Shown: in pieces, positions 1 to 7,726 of the stretch
Layout: every line of letters starts with the position of its first letter
Position numbering within the stretch: the first letter of the stretch is position 1
Origin: CAYRFQ01 sp964423615
GTDB taxonomy: Bacteria > Planctomycetota > Planctomycetia > Gemmatales > Gemmataceae
Direction: 5' to 3'
DNA length: 12,610 nucleotides
NCBI GenBank assembly: GCA_964423615.1
Contig: CAYRFQ010000155.1
Span: 1 to 12,610 of the forward strand
Notes under the pieces: generated by a model
Database searches by the model: none
What the model was told of the DNA's origin: nothing
What the model saw: only the letters and a program-made list of their open reading frames with translations
Position numbers and translations under genes: made by a program

Positions 1-24
1 CCAGAGGCCGACATTTTTTCCAAA

Positions 25-1527
25 TCACATCACTGAAAAGTGCGAAACTTGAACTAAGTCTGATTGTGCAATGTCTTCCTGTGCTTCACTCAAAAGCGTG
101 TCGGAAGAAAATTCTCTGTTGAAAATCTTGAAAACTTGGACCAACTTACTCGTGTTGCAGCACACCCTTCGGTACTCCTCGTGGTTCCCAAAGTACTTTT
201 TGAAAAAGTTGAAGGTAGTCGAGGTCGAGACGTCGGCCAGTTTTGCGAGGTCATTGTTGGAGATGGTTTCTAGCTTTAAGCAACTGCCGTTGTCGTACTG
301 GTGATGCAGGTTCAAAGCCGCGATGATTTTATCGTCTGCTCCACCTTTGGGAGTCTGGCGTTTCTTCCGTTTGCCGTTCGATAATTTAGAAGACTTAAGC
401 AGTTGCTGAGAATGGGTATGCGGCAACACTGTCCCCGGCATAGTTTGCAATTGGCCCACGGCAGGAACCATGTCGTTTTCCTTGCCTTGGTCGTCGGTGA
501 CAGCTTGCTCCTTTAGCTGTTGTGTCGCCTGCACGAACTGATCCAATGCCTTTTTGACTTCTGAGTGCTGCATCCCAGCTTTTGATTCTGTCGTTCCGCC
601 AATAAATCTCAAGAGGATGGCCGCCGCGCGGGCCAGCACTATGCGTTGTTCCATCACAGCAGTGGCCCACACTTCTCGGGGCTGGACCTTCTCGGCCCGC
701 CTCATGCTTGCTAGGAGTGGAAAGACAATTTGATACCACTCCCCCCATTCCTCTGGCGTCTCATTCTGCCACTTCAGCCTGTCTTGTATTGCTAGCAACG
801 CGCGATTGGCCGCCTCGATGAACTCAGCAAGAGTTGCGAGGCGCAGGAACTTATCTTGGCTTTGCTCAACGAGTCTGTTGTTAGCCTCCTGCATGTGGTT
901 TAACTGTTCCTTGGGGCAAGTGACATAGTTCTCAATGATGCGGTACTGATCGGGCAGTGGGATTTCTTCCGGGCCCTCGTATGCGTCGGGGTCGTTCGCT
1001 GGGTTGGAGGGCCACCCAATCGCTTTGGAGGTACGGGGCAAGCGGTCCCGGACGCTCGACCTCTCGTCTGCAGACATGCCTTCCCAGAGTTGGGCCAGTC
1101 CCAAGGTGAGCAAACGAAGCCCCTTATCCCACATGTCCCAATGTAACTCTCGCCAGGTCACGAACCCGGAAAGGTCAATCGCGGCCGTAGCGAGTTTCAG
1201 TAGAGCGAGGCGCACCACGCGATCGTGACACGTATTCTTGAATCGCTGTTCGAAGCAATCCCACTCTGGGCCACCGTCCATTTCGCCGCCATGAAACTCG
1301 AGTGTTCCGGTGGCACCCAGTGACCATTTGAGCCTTTGAGTTTCCTCTCCGATGCGTTGGAGCCGATCCGATGCTTCAAGTTCCCGCTCGAAATGCGGCG
1401 AAGCCGGGCCTTCGCACCTGCTGGACCGATCGGCCCATTGCTCTTCTTTAAAGTAGGATGCGGCTTCGGAGAGTTCTACCGCACATCGGAAGACAGTCGG
1501 AAGATCAAAAGAAAGAAGTTCGCCCAT
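25..1527 (-). CDS. Hypothetical protein with C-terminal HTH-like segment (500 aa)
   Basis: I do not recognise a named family. The frame is open from a TTG at 1560, but I place the start at the ATG ending at 1527, because AAGGTG lies 5 nt upstream of it and nothing comparable precedes the TTG. Most of the protein looks helical, charged and soluble, with no signal peptide or membrane segment. A basic linker (NGKRKKRQTPKGG) leads into the C-terminal part. There the segment at about residues 424-447 (NNDLAKLADVSTSTTFNFF, then KKYFG) reads like a helix-turn-helix: two short helices joined by an 'ADVSTST' turn, as in bacterial HTH domains of the form 'ELAxxAGVSxST'. A DNA-binding role is an inference from this segment alone. 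The gene stands alone, facing away from the sigma/kinase genes. Only 24 nt lie beyond its stop codon, so its terminator is not visible. Confidence 0.8.
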   Translation of the reverse strand: MGELLSFDLPTVFRCAVELSEAASYFKEEQWADRSSRCEGPASPHFERELEASDRLQRIGEETQRLKWSLGATGTLEFHGGEMDGGPEWDCFEQRFKNTCHDRVVRLALLKLATAAIDLSGFVTWRELHWDMWDKGLRLLTLGLAQLWEGMSADERSSVRDRLPRTSKAIGWPSNPANDPDAYEGPEEIPLPDQYRIIENYVTCPKEQLNHMQEANNRLVEQSQDKFLRLATLAEFIEAANRALLAIQDRLKWQNETPEEWGEWYQIVFPLLASMRRAEKVQPREVWATAVMEQRIVLARAAAILLRFIGGTTESKAGMQHSEVKKALDQFVQATQQLKEQAVTDDQGKENDMVPAVGQLQTMPGTVLPHTHSQQLLKSSKLSNGKRKKRQTPKGGADDKIIAALNLHHQYDNGSCLKLETISNNDLAKLADVSTSTTFNFFKKYFGNHEEYRRVCCNTSKLVQVFKIFNREFSSDTLLSEAQEDIAQSDLVQVSHFSVM

Positions 1528-1532
1528 TCTAA

Positions 1533-1538
1533 CACCTT
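1533..1538 (-). promoter_or_regulatory. Ribosome binding site that decides the start at 1527
   Basis: Read on the minus strand this is AAGGTG, 5 nt before the ATG at 1525-1527. The farther TTG at 1558-1560 has no such sequence at the right distance, so the protein probably starts with MGELLSFDLP. Confidence 0.6.
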
Positions 1539-1664
1539 TCCCGAACCGATTTTGCGACAATCAGCTCGGTTTTCTACCATTAAAGTTCTCGACAAGAACA
1601 TTCAAATCCAATGACAGTGGTTCCTTATCGCCACATCGGCGAAGCACGCAGGTCAATTGTACCC

Positions 1665-1680
1665 GCACGCAAATGCGTGC
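1665..1680. repeat. Short palindrome GCACGCA-AA-TGCGTGC
   Basis: The two 7-nt arms are perfect reverse complements around a 2-nt centre. It lies about 140 nt upstream of the ATG of the 500-residue gene, a position compatible with an operator for that HTH-containing protein or another regulator. There is no T-run on either side, so it is not an ordinary terminator. A partial arm (GCACGC) also occurs at about 1644-1649. Confidence 0.35.
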
Positions 1681-1987
1681 AGCAGCAAAGTTACCTCTCA
1701 ACAAGTAGATTAAAAAGGAGAAGACGCTTGAAAGGCATCGAAGAAATCAGATAGACAAAAAAGAACAGTATGGCAAAGCTGTGACAATATCTCTGGGCAG
1801 ATTGATTTTTCTGGTTGATCAGCTCCAGAAATATCTAATTATAAGGAGCAAGCTGATAAGTGCGGCAAGACAACCAACAGTCCCATGAATCACAGAAAAA
1901 TGCAATATAATCTAGATAATACAATCAGCAAACACGAGAATGAAAACCGTATTGGACTGGTTTTAAACCTTGTATTTCATCGATTCA

Positions 1988-2530
1988 TTAGGTGGTTTTG
2001 CTTAGCTGCTTCGCCACGTTGATTTGTTGTTGAGCGACATTAAGTTGCCCAATCAAGACAGGCAATGCCATGCGTCGAACGTTTGCGAGCGTCTTGATGG
2101 CTGCAAGGTATCGCTTCTGGGCTCGGTCAACGCTTTTCTAATAATAATCGTCGAGTGTCAACGACATCTCCTCTTTTTGTGCGTATGTCCACTCCAACAG
2201 GTGCAGGTGAAGCCAACACGACAACACTCGCTCTACAAGGAGTTCTTCGAGCGAGTTGGGGTTCGCCCCATTCAATGATTCCCGCATCGCCGCCATCTTG
2301 AGCAGGACGGCTTCGCGAAGGAACAAATCCTTGCCAATGAACCGTTCCATCATAGCCTGTTGGGCCCTAGGAATGACGTTCCCAATCGCTTCAACTATCG
2401 TGGAATCTTTGAAAAACTCGCGGACTTGAGGCAAGACGCTCTCATCACCCTCGTAAGCCCTGGTGATGATTTTTTTGAGTTCTTTTCCGACGATCGGTTT
2501 TTTCTCAGCCGCTGTTTGAATTTCGGCCAC
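1988..2530 (-). pseudogene. Conserved planctomycete unknown-function protein, interrupted by in-frame TAG
   Basis: The gene begins at a GTG (2528-2530) preceded by GGAGG at 7 nt. It encodes 130 residues (MAEIQTAAEKKPIVGKELKK...) and reaches a TAG at 2138-2140, right after SLTLDDYY. The same frame then stays open for 49 more codons to a TAA at 1988-1990. That extension looks genuine: KSVDRAQKRYLAAIKTLANV, then RRMALPVLIGQLNVAQQQ, ending KQLSKTT. Undamaged, the product would be 180 residues. One base change, CAG (Gln) to TAG, would explain the break. Composition is helical and cytosolic, with no membrane segment. It overlaps the upstream gene by 26 nt and must be co-transcribed with it. From memory, the pair recurs in planctomycete genomes without a known function. 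A truncated 130-residue product could still be made, as could a read-through product. Confidence 0.75.
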
Positions 2531-2819
2531 GTCTCTTCCTCCATTCTCCTCGGTTATGTCGGTGATACCCAGCGACCATCATCGCCGCACGGGCGATCAA
2601 CTCGACGTCTTCTGATAACGTCTTGAGTTGCGAATCGATGTCGTCCAGTTGGGTCATCTCCTCTTTCGTCAACAAGGCTGCCTCTTCGCGTTTCTCTCGC
2701 TCGATGGCTTCGAACATGGCCATCGACTCGGCTCCCTCACCTTTGCCGATGTATTGGCGGTGGACCTTCGTTCCATGTCGTTCGGAACGGTAATAATACC
2801 CGCGTTTGTCTCTGTTCAT
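2505..2819 (-). CDS. Conserved planctomycete unknown-function protein, GYYYRSERHG/WRKRR family (104 aa)
   Basis: This is the first gene of the minus-strand pair. It starts at ATG 2817-2819 with AAGGTG 9 nt upstream. The N-terminus, RGYYYRSERHGTKVHRQYIG, is a short basic and aromatic block of the kind seen in small nucleic-acid-associated proteins. A long charged helix follows (residues about 28-70, rich in E, K and R, likely coiled coil), then ELIARAAMMVAGYHRHNRGE and the basic end WRKRRGRNSNSG. I recognise the block order as a family frequent in planctomycete genomes, but I know no function or gene symbol. No export signal or membrane segment is seen. Its last 26 nt overlap the next gene in another frame, so the two are one operon. 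DNA or RNA binding is only inferred from the basic termini. Confidence 0.8.
   Translation of the reverse strand: MNRDKRGYYYRSERHGTKVHRQYIGKGEGAESMAMFEAIEREKREEAALLTKEEMTQLDDIDSQLKTLSEDVELIARAAMMVAGYHRHNRGEWRKRRGRNSNSG
2538..2542 (-). promoter_or_regulatory. Ribosome binding site embedded in the upstream gene's WRKRR codons
   Basis: On the minus strand this reads GGAGG, 7 nt before the GTG start at 2530. The same bases encode part of the conserved EWRKRR end of the upstream protein (TGG AGG AAG AGA CGT). This supports the GTG start and indicates that the two genes are translationally coupled. Confidence 0.6.
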
Positions 2820-3340
2820 AATGTTCTACACCTTGAAGGTTGCGCCGCTATGCGGACCACAGTGCACATTAGATCATATACACGACAATTCAAAAAGCCC
2901 CGCGATAGGGAACGCGAACGACTGATTTGGGGAAGTGGAATCTCAGCAGGTTGGAAGATGATCGTCCATATTTGAGTGGAGTCCGGGCGAGTTTGTCTCC
3001 CGGCTGCTCTTCTCGAGACACGTTTCAGTCAACTAAAAACTTGGGACTCAACATCGCAACGTTTGCGGTCGAATTTCTTGTGTAGACTCGAATCGATGAA
3101 GAAGACTCACGATACTTGGAGGCTTTAAGGCATTCCCATTCCGTCTTCTCTCTCTTCTCGATGAGTTGCCAACAACGATGCCCGTCCCAACGCTCCGACT
3201 GCTTGATATTCTTCTCGACCACCAAGCATCGGAACTCCGATAACAAAATTTCTATTTCCTATGTTTTTTCTGTCAGATTTTCTTCCCAATCATCGGTACA
3301 ACCAGAGAAGAGCCCTAAACGTTAGAGGTTAGCGGAATTC
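2820..3340. other. Divergent intergenic region upstream of the sigma/kinase operon
   Basis: This 521-nt stretch separates the minus-strand pair from the plus-strand sigma factor gene and should hold both promoters. The plus-strand one is the shared 34-bp element at 3270-3303. For the minus-strand pair, a TTGAAT and a TAATGT 16 nt apart (about 2867-2894, read on the minus strand) are a weak sigma-70-like possibility. A 73-codon minus-strand frame (3025-3246) begins with TTG, lacks a proper ribosome binding site and resembles nothing I know, so I do not call it a gene. Confidence 0.5.
3270..3303 (+). promoter_or_regulatory. Shared bipartite element, putative ECF promoter of the sigma/kinase operon
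   Basis: The element has an upstream box CTGTCAGATT (3270-3279) and a downstream box AATCATCGGTACAACC (3288-3303). The same arrangement, without gaps, lies at 7727-7760 before the secreted-protein gene, with 26 of 34 positions identical. The mismatches cluster in the spacer, as expected of a two-box promoter. TGTCAG and CGGTAC are separated by a 17-nt spacer, typical of -35/-10 spacing. A further AAACGT is shared downstream (3317-3322). The ATG of the sigma gene is 37 nt past the block, leaving a short leader. Recognition by the adjacent sigma factor, hence autoregulation, is inferred. Confidence 0.55.
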
Positions 3341-3931
3341 ATGAACCCCGAAGAGTCTTCTTTGGTCGATCTCGCGTTGCTCGGGCAACTATTGCAAGAG
3401 CACAGAGAGCGCTTGTTGGCGATGCTCAGGCGTCGCATCAGCCCCATGCTGGCGTCTCGCGTTGGGCCAGAGGACATCCTGAGCGAAGCGTTTCTGCAAG
3501 CCCGAAAGAAATGGCCAAAGTTTCGCCGAGAACCAAACGCCAAACCGTACCCCTGGTTGTATCGCATTACCCTTGACTGTCTGATCGAAGCGTGGCGCAA
3601 AGAGTCTCGCGAAAAGCATGGCCTGGACCAAGAAATGCCCTGGCCCGAGGAGAGTTCTTTGCAATTGGGATTGGGCCTCATGCAACCGGGGACAACGCCC
3701 ACCGGAGCAGCCGCTCGAAAAGAAGAGGCCGAACGGGTGCAGGCCGTTCTCCAACTGCTCAGGCCCAAAGACCGCGAAATTCTACGCATGCGTCACGAAG
3801 ACGAACTTTCCCACGAAGAGATCGGAGACGTGCTGGGCATCACCAAAGAGACTGCAGCCGTCCGCTACGTTCGCGCCCTTCAGCGTCTTCGCGATCTCTG
3901 GGAGCAATTGTCCCCCGAAAGTGAGCCTTGA
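3341..3931 (+). CDS. ECF-type RNA polymerase sigma factor (196 aa)
   Basis: This directs RNA polymerase to a small set of promoters. Sigma region 2 spans residues about 24-92, including VGPEDILSEAFLQARKKWPK and the aromatic PYPWLYRITLDCLIEAWRK core that contacts -10 DNA. After a linker of about 40 residues, region 4 spans about 131-190 with LRPKDREILRMRHEDELSHE followed by EIGDVLGITKETAAVRYVRA, the helix-turn-helix that reads the -35 box. Regions 1 and 3 are absent, and the length is normal for ECF sigmas. The gene ends 2 nt before the ATG of a transmembrane Ser/Thr kinase. This pairing is characteristic of the planctomycete ECF groups described as linked to kinases, where phosphorylation rather than a classical anti-sigma is thought to control activity. 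No anti-sigma gene is visible. Its own promoter carries the element shared with 7727-7760. Confidence 0.93.
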   Translation: MNPEESSLVDLALLGQLLQEHRERLLAMLRRRISPMLASRVGPEDILSEAFLQARKKWPKFRREPNAKPYPWLYRITLDCLIEAWRKESREKHGLDQEMPWPEESSLQLGLGLMQPGTTPTGAAARKEEAERVQAVLQLLRPKDREILRMRHEDELSHEEIGDVLGITKETAAVRYVRALQRLRDLWEQLSPESEP

Positions 3932-3933
3932 TC

Positions 3934-6900
3934 ATGACCGACTCCCCTATCGATTCGACCGTCGATCCTGAGAGCAGTGAGTTGTTGTTTGCCGAGTTGA
4001 TGAACGAACTCGAAAAGGCGACCGACCGGCACGCCGTCGTTGAACGATATTGCCAACAACACCCCGATCTCGCTCCCAAGATTCGTGAGCTACTCGCCAT
4101 GGAGCAAGCGCTTGGCAACGCCGTCGGAGATTCGGCGTCGCGCGTGCCGGAGCAACTAGGCGACCTCCGCATTGTTCGGCGAATAGGCCGTGGCGGTATG
4201 GGGGAGATTTACCTGGCCGAGCAGGTTGGTCTCAATAACCGTCGGGTGGCCGTCAAGGTGATTCGCCAGGGCCGGGCCTCGCCATCCGCACGCGCTCGCT
4301 TCCTACGGGAACAAAAGGTGTTGGCCCAGTTGCACCAGACCAGCATTGTCCCAGTCCACCTCGCCGGAGAGCAAGACGGGCTGCAATACTTCGTCATGCC
4401 TTACATCCAGGGAGCCGCCTTGCACCATGTCATTTGGGAGGCCTACCAAGAAACTCTGAAATCGGGCAGCACGCACACGATCAAGGAAATCGCCAGATCG
4501 GTGGCCAAGGAAAGCGATGACAACGCTCAAAAACAATCCACCAAGGGCGAGCCAACCAACGCCAGAGAAACGGCCTCTTATCAGCCACCTCGCGGCATGT
4601 CCCAACTTATCCCACGCGAGCCCATTCCCCGAGACGTCCCCGTGAGACTGTCCGCCCAATATTATCGTTCGGTCGCCGAAACCGTGGCGGCTGCTGCCGA
4701 AGCCATCCAACACGCCCACGAAGCTGGTGTCCTTCATCGCGACATCAAGCCGTCGAACGTGATGGTCGACCATCGGGGCCAATGTTGGTTGATCGACTTC
4801 GGGCTAGCTGGCTATTTCCAAGATCAAAGGGAAGTGGGACACGATCCAAACCAAGCGGATTCCAGCGAGGAAGCCCTGACGACTACTGGTTTTCTCGGCA
4901 CACTCCAGTATGCAGCGCCCGAGCAACTGGTAGGCAAGGCAGACGTCCATTCTGACGTCTGGGGTTTGGGAGCAACGCTGTACGAATTGTGTACATTGCG
5001 ACGAGCGTTCGAAGGTTCTTCCGAAGAAGTTCGTAATGCCATCGACCGGGCCGAACCGACCAGTCTCCGCAAACTCGCTCCCAACGTTCCCGCCGACTTG
5101 GCTGCCATCTGTCGAAAAGCACTCCGAAAAAATCCTGGCGACCGATATACTTCGGCTGGCGACATGGCCAGGGACCTTCGTCGTTGGCTCAATTACGAAC
5201 CCACACGAGCACGTCCCGCGTATGCGGTTCGCTTCGTATGGTTATGGTCGAAGAGGAACCCTGGTTGGGCAGGAGCTTTCTTGGTGGCCTTGGTCGCGTG
5301 TGTCCTCGTTGTCACGGGAATCATTCACCTGGAGCAGGCCAACGCTCAGGCAGCCAGAGATCGAGCGAGAGTCGCTGAGCAAGGCCGGAAAAAGCAACAG
5401 CGTGAATCTTTGCGGCAAGAGATCATGCGAATTCGACTGATGCCTCATACAGCAGGCTGGTCAAACAAGACTTGGCGAAAGGTTCAGGAGGCACGAGAGT
5501 TGGGCCTTAACGAACCTCTTCGCGACCAAGCTGCTGGCGCCCTCATGGGACTCGATGTTCAACTCTGTAGGAGCCTGAAAGTCCCATCTCATTCTGTCGC
5601 GTTCGATCCCTTGGGCAAGAAACTCTTGATTGCGGGACTCGAAAACCACGGGCCGCAACTCTTGGATGGTGATCATCCTCGACTGAAAAAACTGCAAGGT
5701 AGCGGCGAAGGACCTGTGGCGTTCTTCAAAGGGCGTTTACCCGTGGAATGGGTTCGAAAGACTTCCAATACATTGGCCTTGTGGGACTTGGAAAAAGGAA
5801 AAGCCATCAGGGCGTTCCAGATTCCCTCCCCGCTTGACACACTGGCCCCCAAGGGCACAGAGACAGTTTTGGAGATGACTCCAGATGGTTCTCGGTTGGC
5901 CGCTTCGATTCCTTTGAAAGAAAACAAAGGCGTGGTCGCAATCTGGGACGGGTTCAACGGTAAGCTCCTCAAGACTTTTGCCGCCCGAGCCACTTCCTTG
6001 GCGATCTCAACCGACGGGAAACTTCTTGCTGTTGGTCAAAAACACGGAAAGATCGCGGTCTGGTCGATCCCTGAGGGAAATGAGGTTGCCAAGCTCCAAA
6101 GCAACAACAGGTTGACTGTGCTCGCTCTGGCCTTCGGGAGAAATCCTCGACATCGGCTAGCTGACCCACTACCCAAAGCTCAATTGCCAACTTGGTTCTT
6201 GGCTGCGGGGTATAAAGGCGGAACTGTGAACGTCTGGGACATGCAGACGAAATTGCCTATCAGTTTCTGTCGCAGTGCCTGTCACCAGGTGTTTGATCTC
6301 GCCTTCTCTCCCGATGGGAGCACTCTCGCGTCTGCCTCACGTTATTGTGTCTATCTATGGGATTTCCGACTGGGCAAGCGGTTGCTGGAGGTTCGCTCCG
6401 GCCATTACCCGCTCGGACTCACTTTCAGCTCTGATGGCAGCCACCTTGCGGTGTGCAAGAAGGCTGGGTTTGGTGGCGTTCCAGGTGGTGTCGAAGTGTG
6501 GAAGGTCAAAAATGGCCACGGCATTCAGACCTTGCGTGGCCTCACAGGTCCTGTGGACCGGGTCATTGTCTCTCCGGACGAAAAACGGATTGCAGCCTTT
6601 ACCCAGGCCTGGGAAGTAGCTGTCTGGGAGCAAGATACTGGAAACCTGCTATCGTTGGTTAACGTGCCCGAAGGCAGTTACTCGGACAACGCTACATTGC
6701 GTTTCAGTCCAGATGCCCAGCAACTAGTTTACTCTGTCGGCCACCGTCGTCAGGGGTATGCCCGAAAGTGGGACGCTCGCACCGGCCAGCTGATCGATGC
6801 CTGGACATTGCCACCTGGGCTTCAGAATCGCGTTGCCTTTACCAACAAAGGGGAACTCCTGCACTTCCAAGTCGAGACGGCAGATGGCAAACGTCTTCCT

Positions 6901-7542
6901 GACAGTGATTCTCCCTGGGAGAAAGAGCCCCGGGTTTGCCGGATTCGAGCGCTCAAACCGAAGGGAAAGAAGTTAGCGATCGCCACTCTCACGAAGTTCA
7001 ACCGAAGCGTCCGGCATGCCTTGGTCGCACCCGACGGGAAGTACTTCGTCATCACGGGATTCGGCGGAAAACACAAGAAACGTCGTTGGATTCAAGCTGT
7101 CACGGAAACAGGGGAGGTCATTTGGACACTGCCCTCAAAGAACACTGGTCCTGACGGCCTTTTTGTGATGGACATTACAGGAAAACAACTCGCCTTGAGC
7201 CCCGAGAATAACGACAGCGTGACGGTCGTTCAGATGCCCTCGGGCCGATTTTTGAGACGTTGGGCCAAATTGCCACGTGCATTCCATTGGAAAACCGGGT
7301 ACCGGTGCGAGAATGGAGGAATCCCAGTTCTGGGCTGTAGGCTTTTCGATTTGGATAGCACAACTCCGCTTGTCAATCTTGGAATCGATGAAAACAGTAG
7401 CCAATCTGAATTTGAATTCAGCACATCCGGTAATCTGCTGTGTTGGGGAACGCGTTATGGGTCTGTCCTTGTGTTTGATTTGCCCAAGATTCGACAAAAA
7501 CTAGCGAGTGTTGGTCTCGATTGGTCGAGCGAGAGCGAGTAA
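3934..7542 (+). CDS. Transmembrane Ser/Thr protein kinase with C-terminal WD40 propeller (1202 aa)
   Basis: Residues about 1-65 form the helical lead common before planctomycete kinases. The Hanks-type kinase domain spans about 76-420: glycine loop GRGGMG (85-90), VAVK with Lys108, HRDIKPSN (catalytic Asp270, Asn275), DFG (Asp288) and APE (328-330). All are intact, so it should be active. A polar, Ser/Thr/Gln-rich insert of about 70 residues (168-240) lies between the hinge and the helix before HRD. One membrane helix (about 445-465) is followed by a charged coiled-coil-like stretch. Residues about 545-1195 hold many WD repeats ending in motifs such as LWDLEKGK, AIWDGFNGK, NVWDMQTK and KWDARTGQ, forming one or more beta-propellers, presumably outside the cytoplasm. 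I start at ATG 3934, 2 nt past the sigma stop, rather than the overlapping TTG 3928. A likely role is sensing through the propeller and phosphorylating the sigma factor or an associate. Confidence 0.93.
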   Translation: MTDSPIDSTVDPESSELLFAELMNELEKATDRHAVVERYCQQHPDLAPKIRELLAMEQALGNAVGDSASRVPEQLGDLRIVRRIGRGGMGEIYLAEQVGLNNRRVAVKVIRQGRASPSARARFLREQKVLAQLHQTSIVPVHLAGEQDGLQYFVMPYIQGAALHHVIWEAYQETLKSGSTHTIKEIARSVAKESDDNAQKQSTKGEPTNARETASYQPPRGMSQLIPREPIPRDVPVRLSAQYYRSVAETVAAAAEAIQHAHEAGVLHRDIKPSNVMVDHRGQCWLIDFGLAGYFQDQREVGHDPNQADSSEEALTTTGFLGTLQYAAPEQLVGKADVHSDVWGLGATLYELCTLRRAFEGSSEEVRNAIDRAEPTSLRKLAPNVPADLAAICRKALRKNPGDRYTSAGDMARDLRRWLNYEPTRARPAYAVRFVWLWSKRNPGWAGAFLVALVACVLVVTGIIHLEQANAQAARDRARVAEQGRKKQQRESLRQEIMRIRLMPHTAGWSNKTWRKVQEARELGLNEPLRDQAAGALMGLDVQLCRSLKVPSHSVAFDPLGKKLLIAGLENHGPQLLDGDHPRLKKLQGSGEGPVAFFKGRLPVEWVRKTSNTLALWDLEKGKAIRAFQIPSPLDTLAPKGTETVLEMTPDGSRLAASIPLKENKGVVAIWDGFNGKLLKTFAARATSLAISTDGKLLAVGQKHGKIAVWSIPEGNEVAKLQSNNRLTVLALAFGRNPRHRLADPLPKAQLPTWFLAAGYKGGTVNVWDMQTKLPISFCRSACHQVFDLAFSPDGSTLASASRYCVYLWDFRLGKRLLEVRSGHYPLGLTFSSDGSHLAVCKKAGFGGVPGGVEVWKVKNGHGIQTLRGLTGPVDRVIVSPDEKRIAAFTQAWEVAVWEQDTGNLLSLVNVPEGSYSDNATLRFSPDAQQLVYSVGHRRQGYARKWDARTGQLIDAWTLPPGLQNRVAFTNKGELLHFQVETADGKRLPDSDSPWEKEPRVCRIRALKPKGKKLAIATLTKFNRSVRHALVAPDGKYFVITGFGGKHKKRRWIQAVTETGEVIWTLPSKNTGPDGLFVMDITGKQLALSPENNDSVTVVQMPSGRFLRRWAKLPRAFHWKTGYRCENGGIPVLGCRLFDLDSTTPLVNLGIDENSSQSEFEFSTSGNLLCWGTRYGSVLVFDLPKIRQKLASVGLDWSSESE

Positions 7543-7726
7543 ACGACAACTTGATGGTCTGCGCGAAAATTTTTTCCGTACTCGCCCTGTCGCTTTTATG
7601 TAGACTCCTAAAATATCCCTGCAAACTCTTAATTATTCAGTCTTGTTGCATCCGAAGGAAGGCATCACTCTTCGTGCGTAAACACCATATCGTTTGCCAA
7701 TAAAAAGGATAAAAACGACAAATTTC

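Larger units (their letters stand above)
1528..1987. other. Gene-free AT-rich stretch between minus-strand genes
   Basis: I see no convincing gene here. Frames on both strands are short or are shadows of the neighbouring gene. The stretch should hold the promoter of the 500-residue gene, probably between about 1560 and 1720, but I cannot point to clear -35/-10 boxes. It contains a perfect short palindrome (1665-1680), an imperfect inverted repeat (ATCAGCTCC at 1818-1826 against GGAGC plus AAGCTGAT at 1845-1857), and AT-rich sequence with a TATAAT near 1905. No T-tailed hairpin is evident after the minus-strand gene pair that ends at 1988. Confidence 0.5.

Noticed and set aside
1336..1614. 92-codon plus-strand open frame over the start of the 500-residue gene
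   Set aside because: It lies antisense to a long gene with a good ribosome binding site, and its composition is that of a shadow frame.
2138..2140. Programmed read-through or amino-acid recoding of the TAG
   Set aside because: No stem-loop or recoding signal is evident next to the TAG. A simple nonsense change explains it with fewer assumptions, though it is listed as checkable.
2985..3006. Hairpin CCGGG...CCCGG as a terminator
   Set aside because: The stem is only 5 bp and no T-run follows on either strand.
3025..3246. 73-codon minus-strand open frame between the gene pair and the sigma factor
   Set aside because: It needs a TTG start, has no well-placed ribosome binding site, shows no recognisable motif, and ends in low-complexity sequence.
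3928..3933. TTG start for the kinase overlapping the sigma stop
   Set aside because: ATG 3934 is only two codons later and is the more usual start. The difference does not affect any domain.
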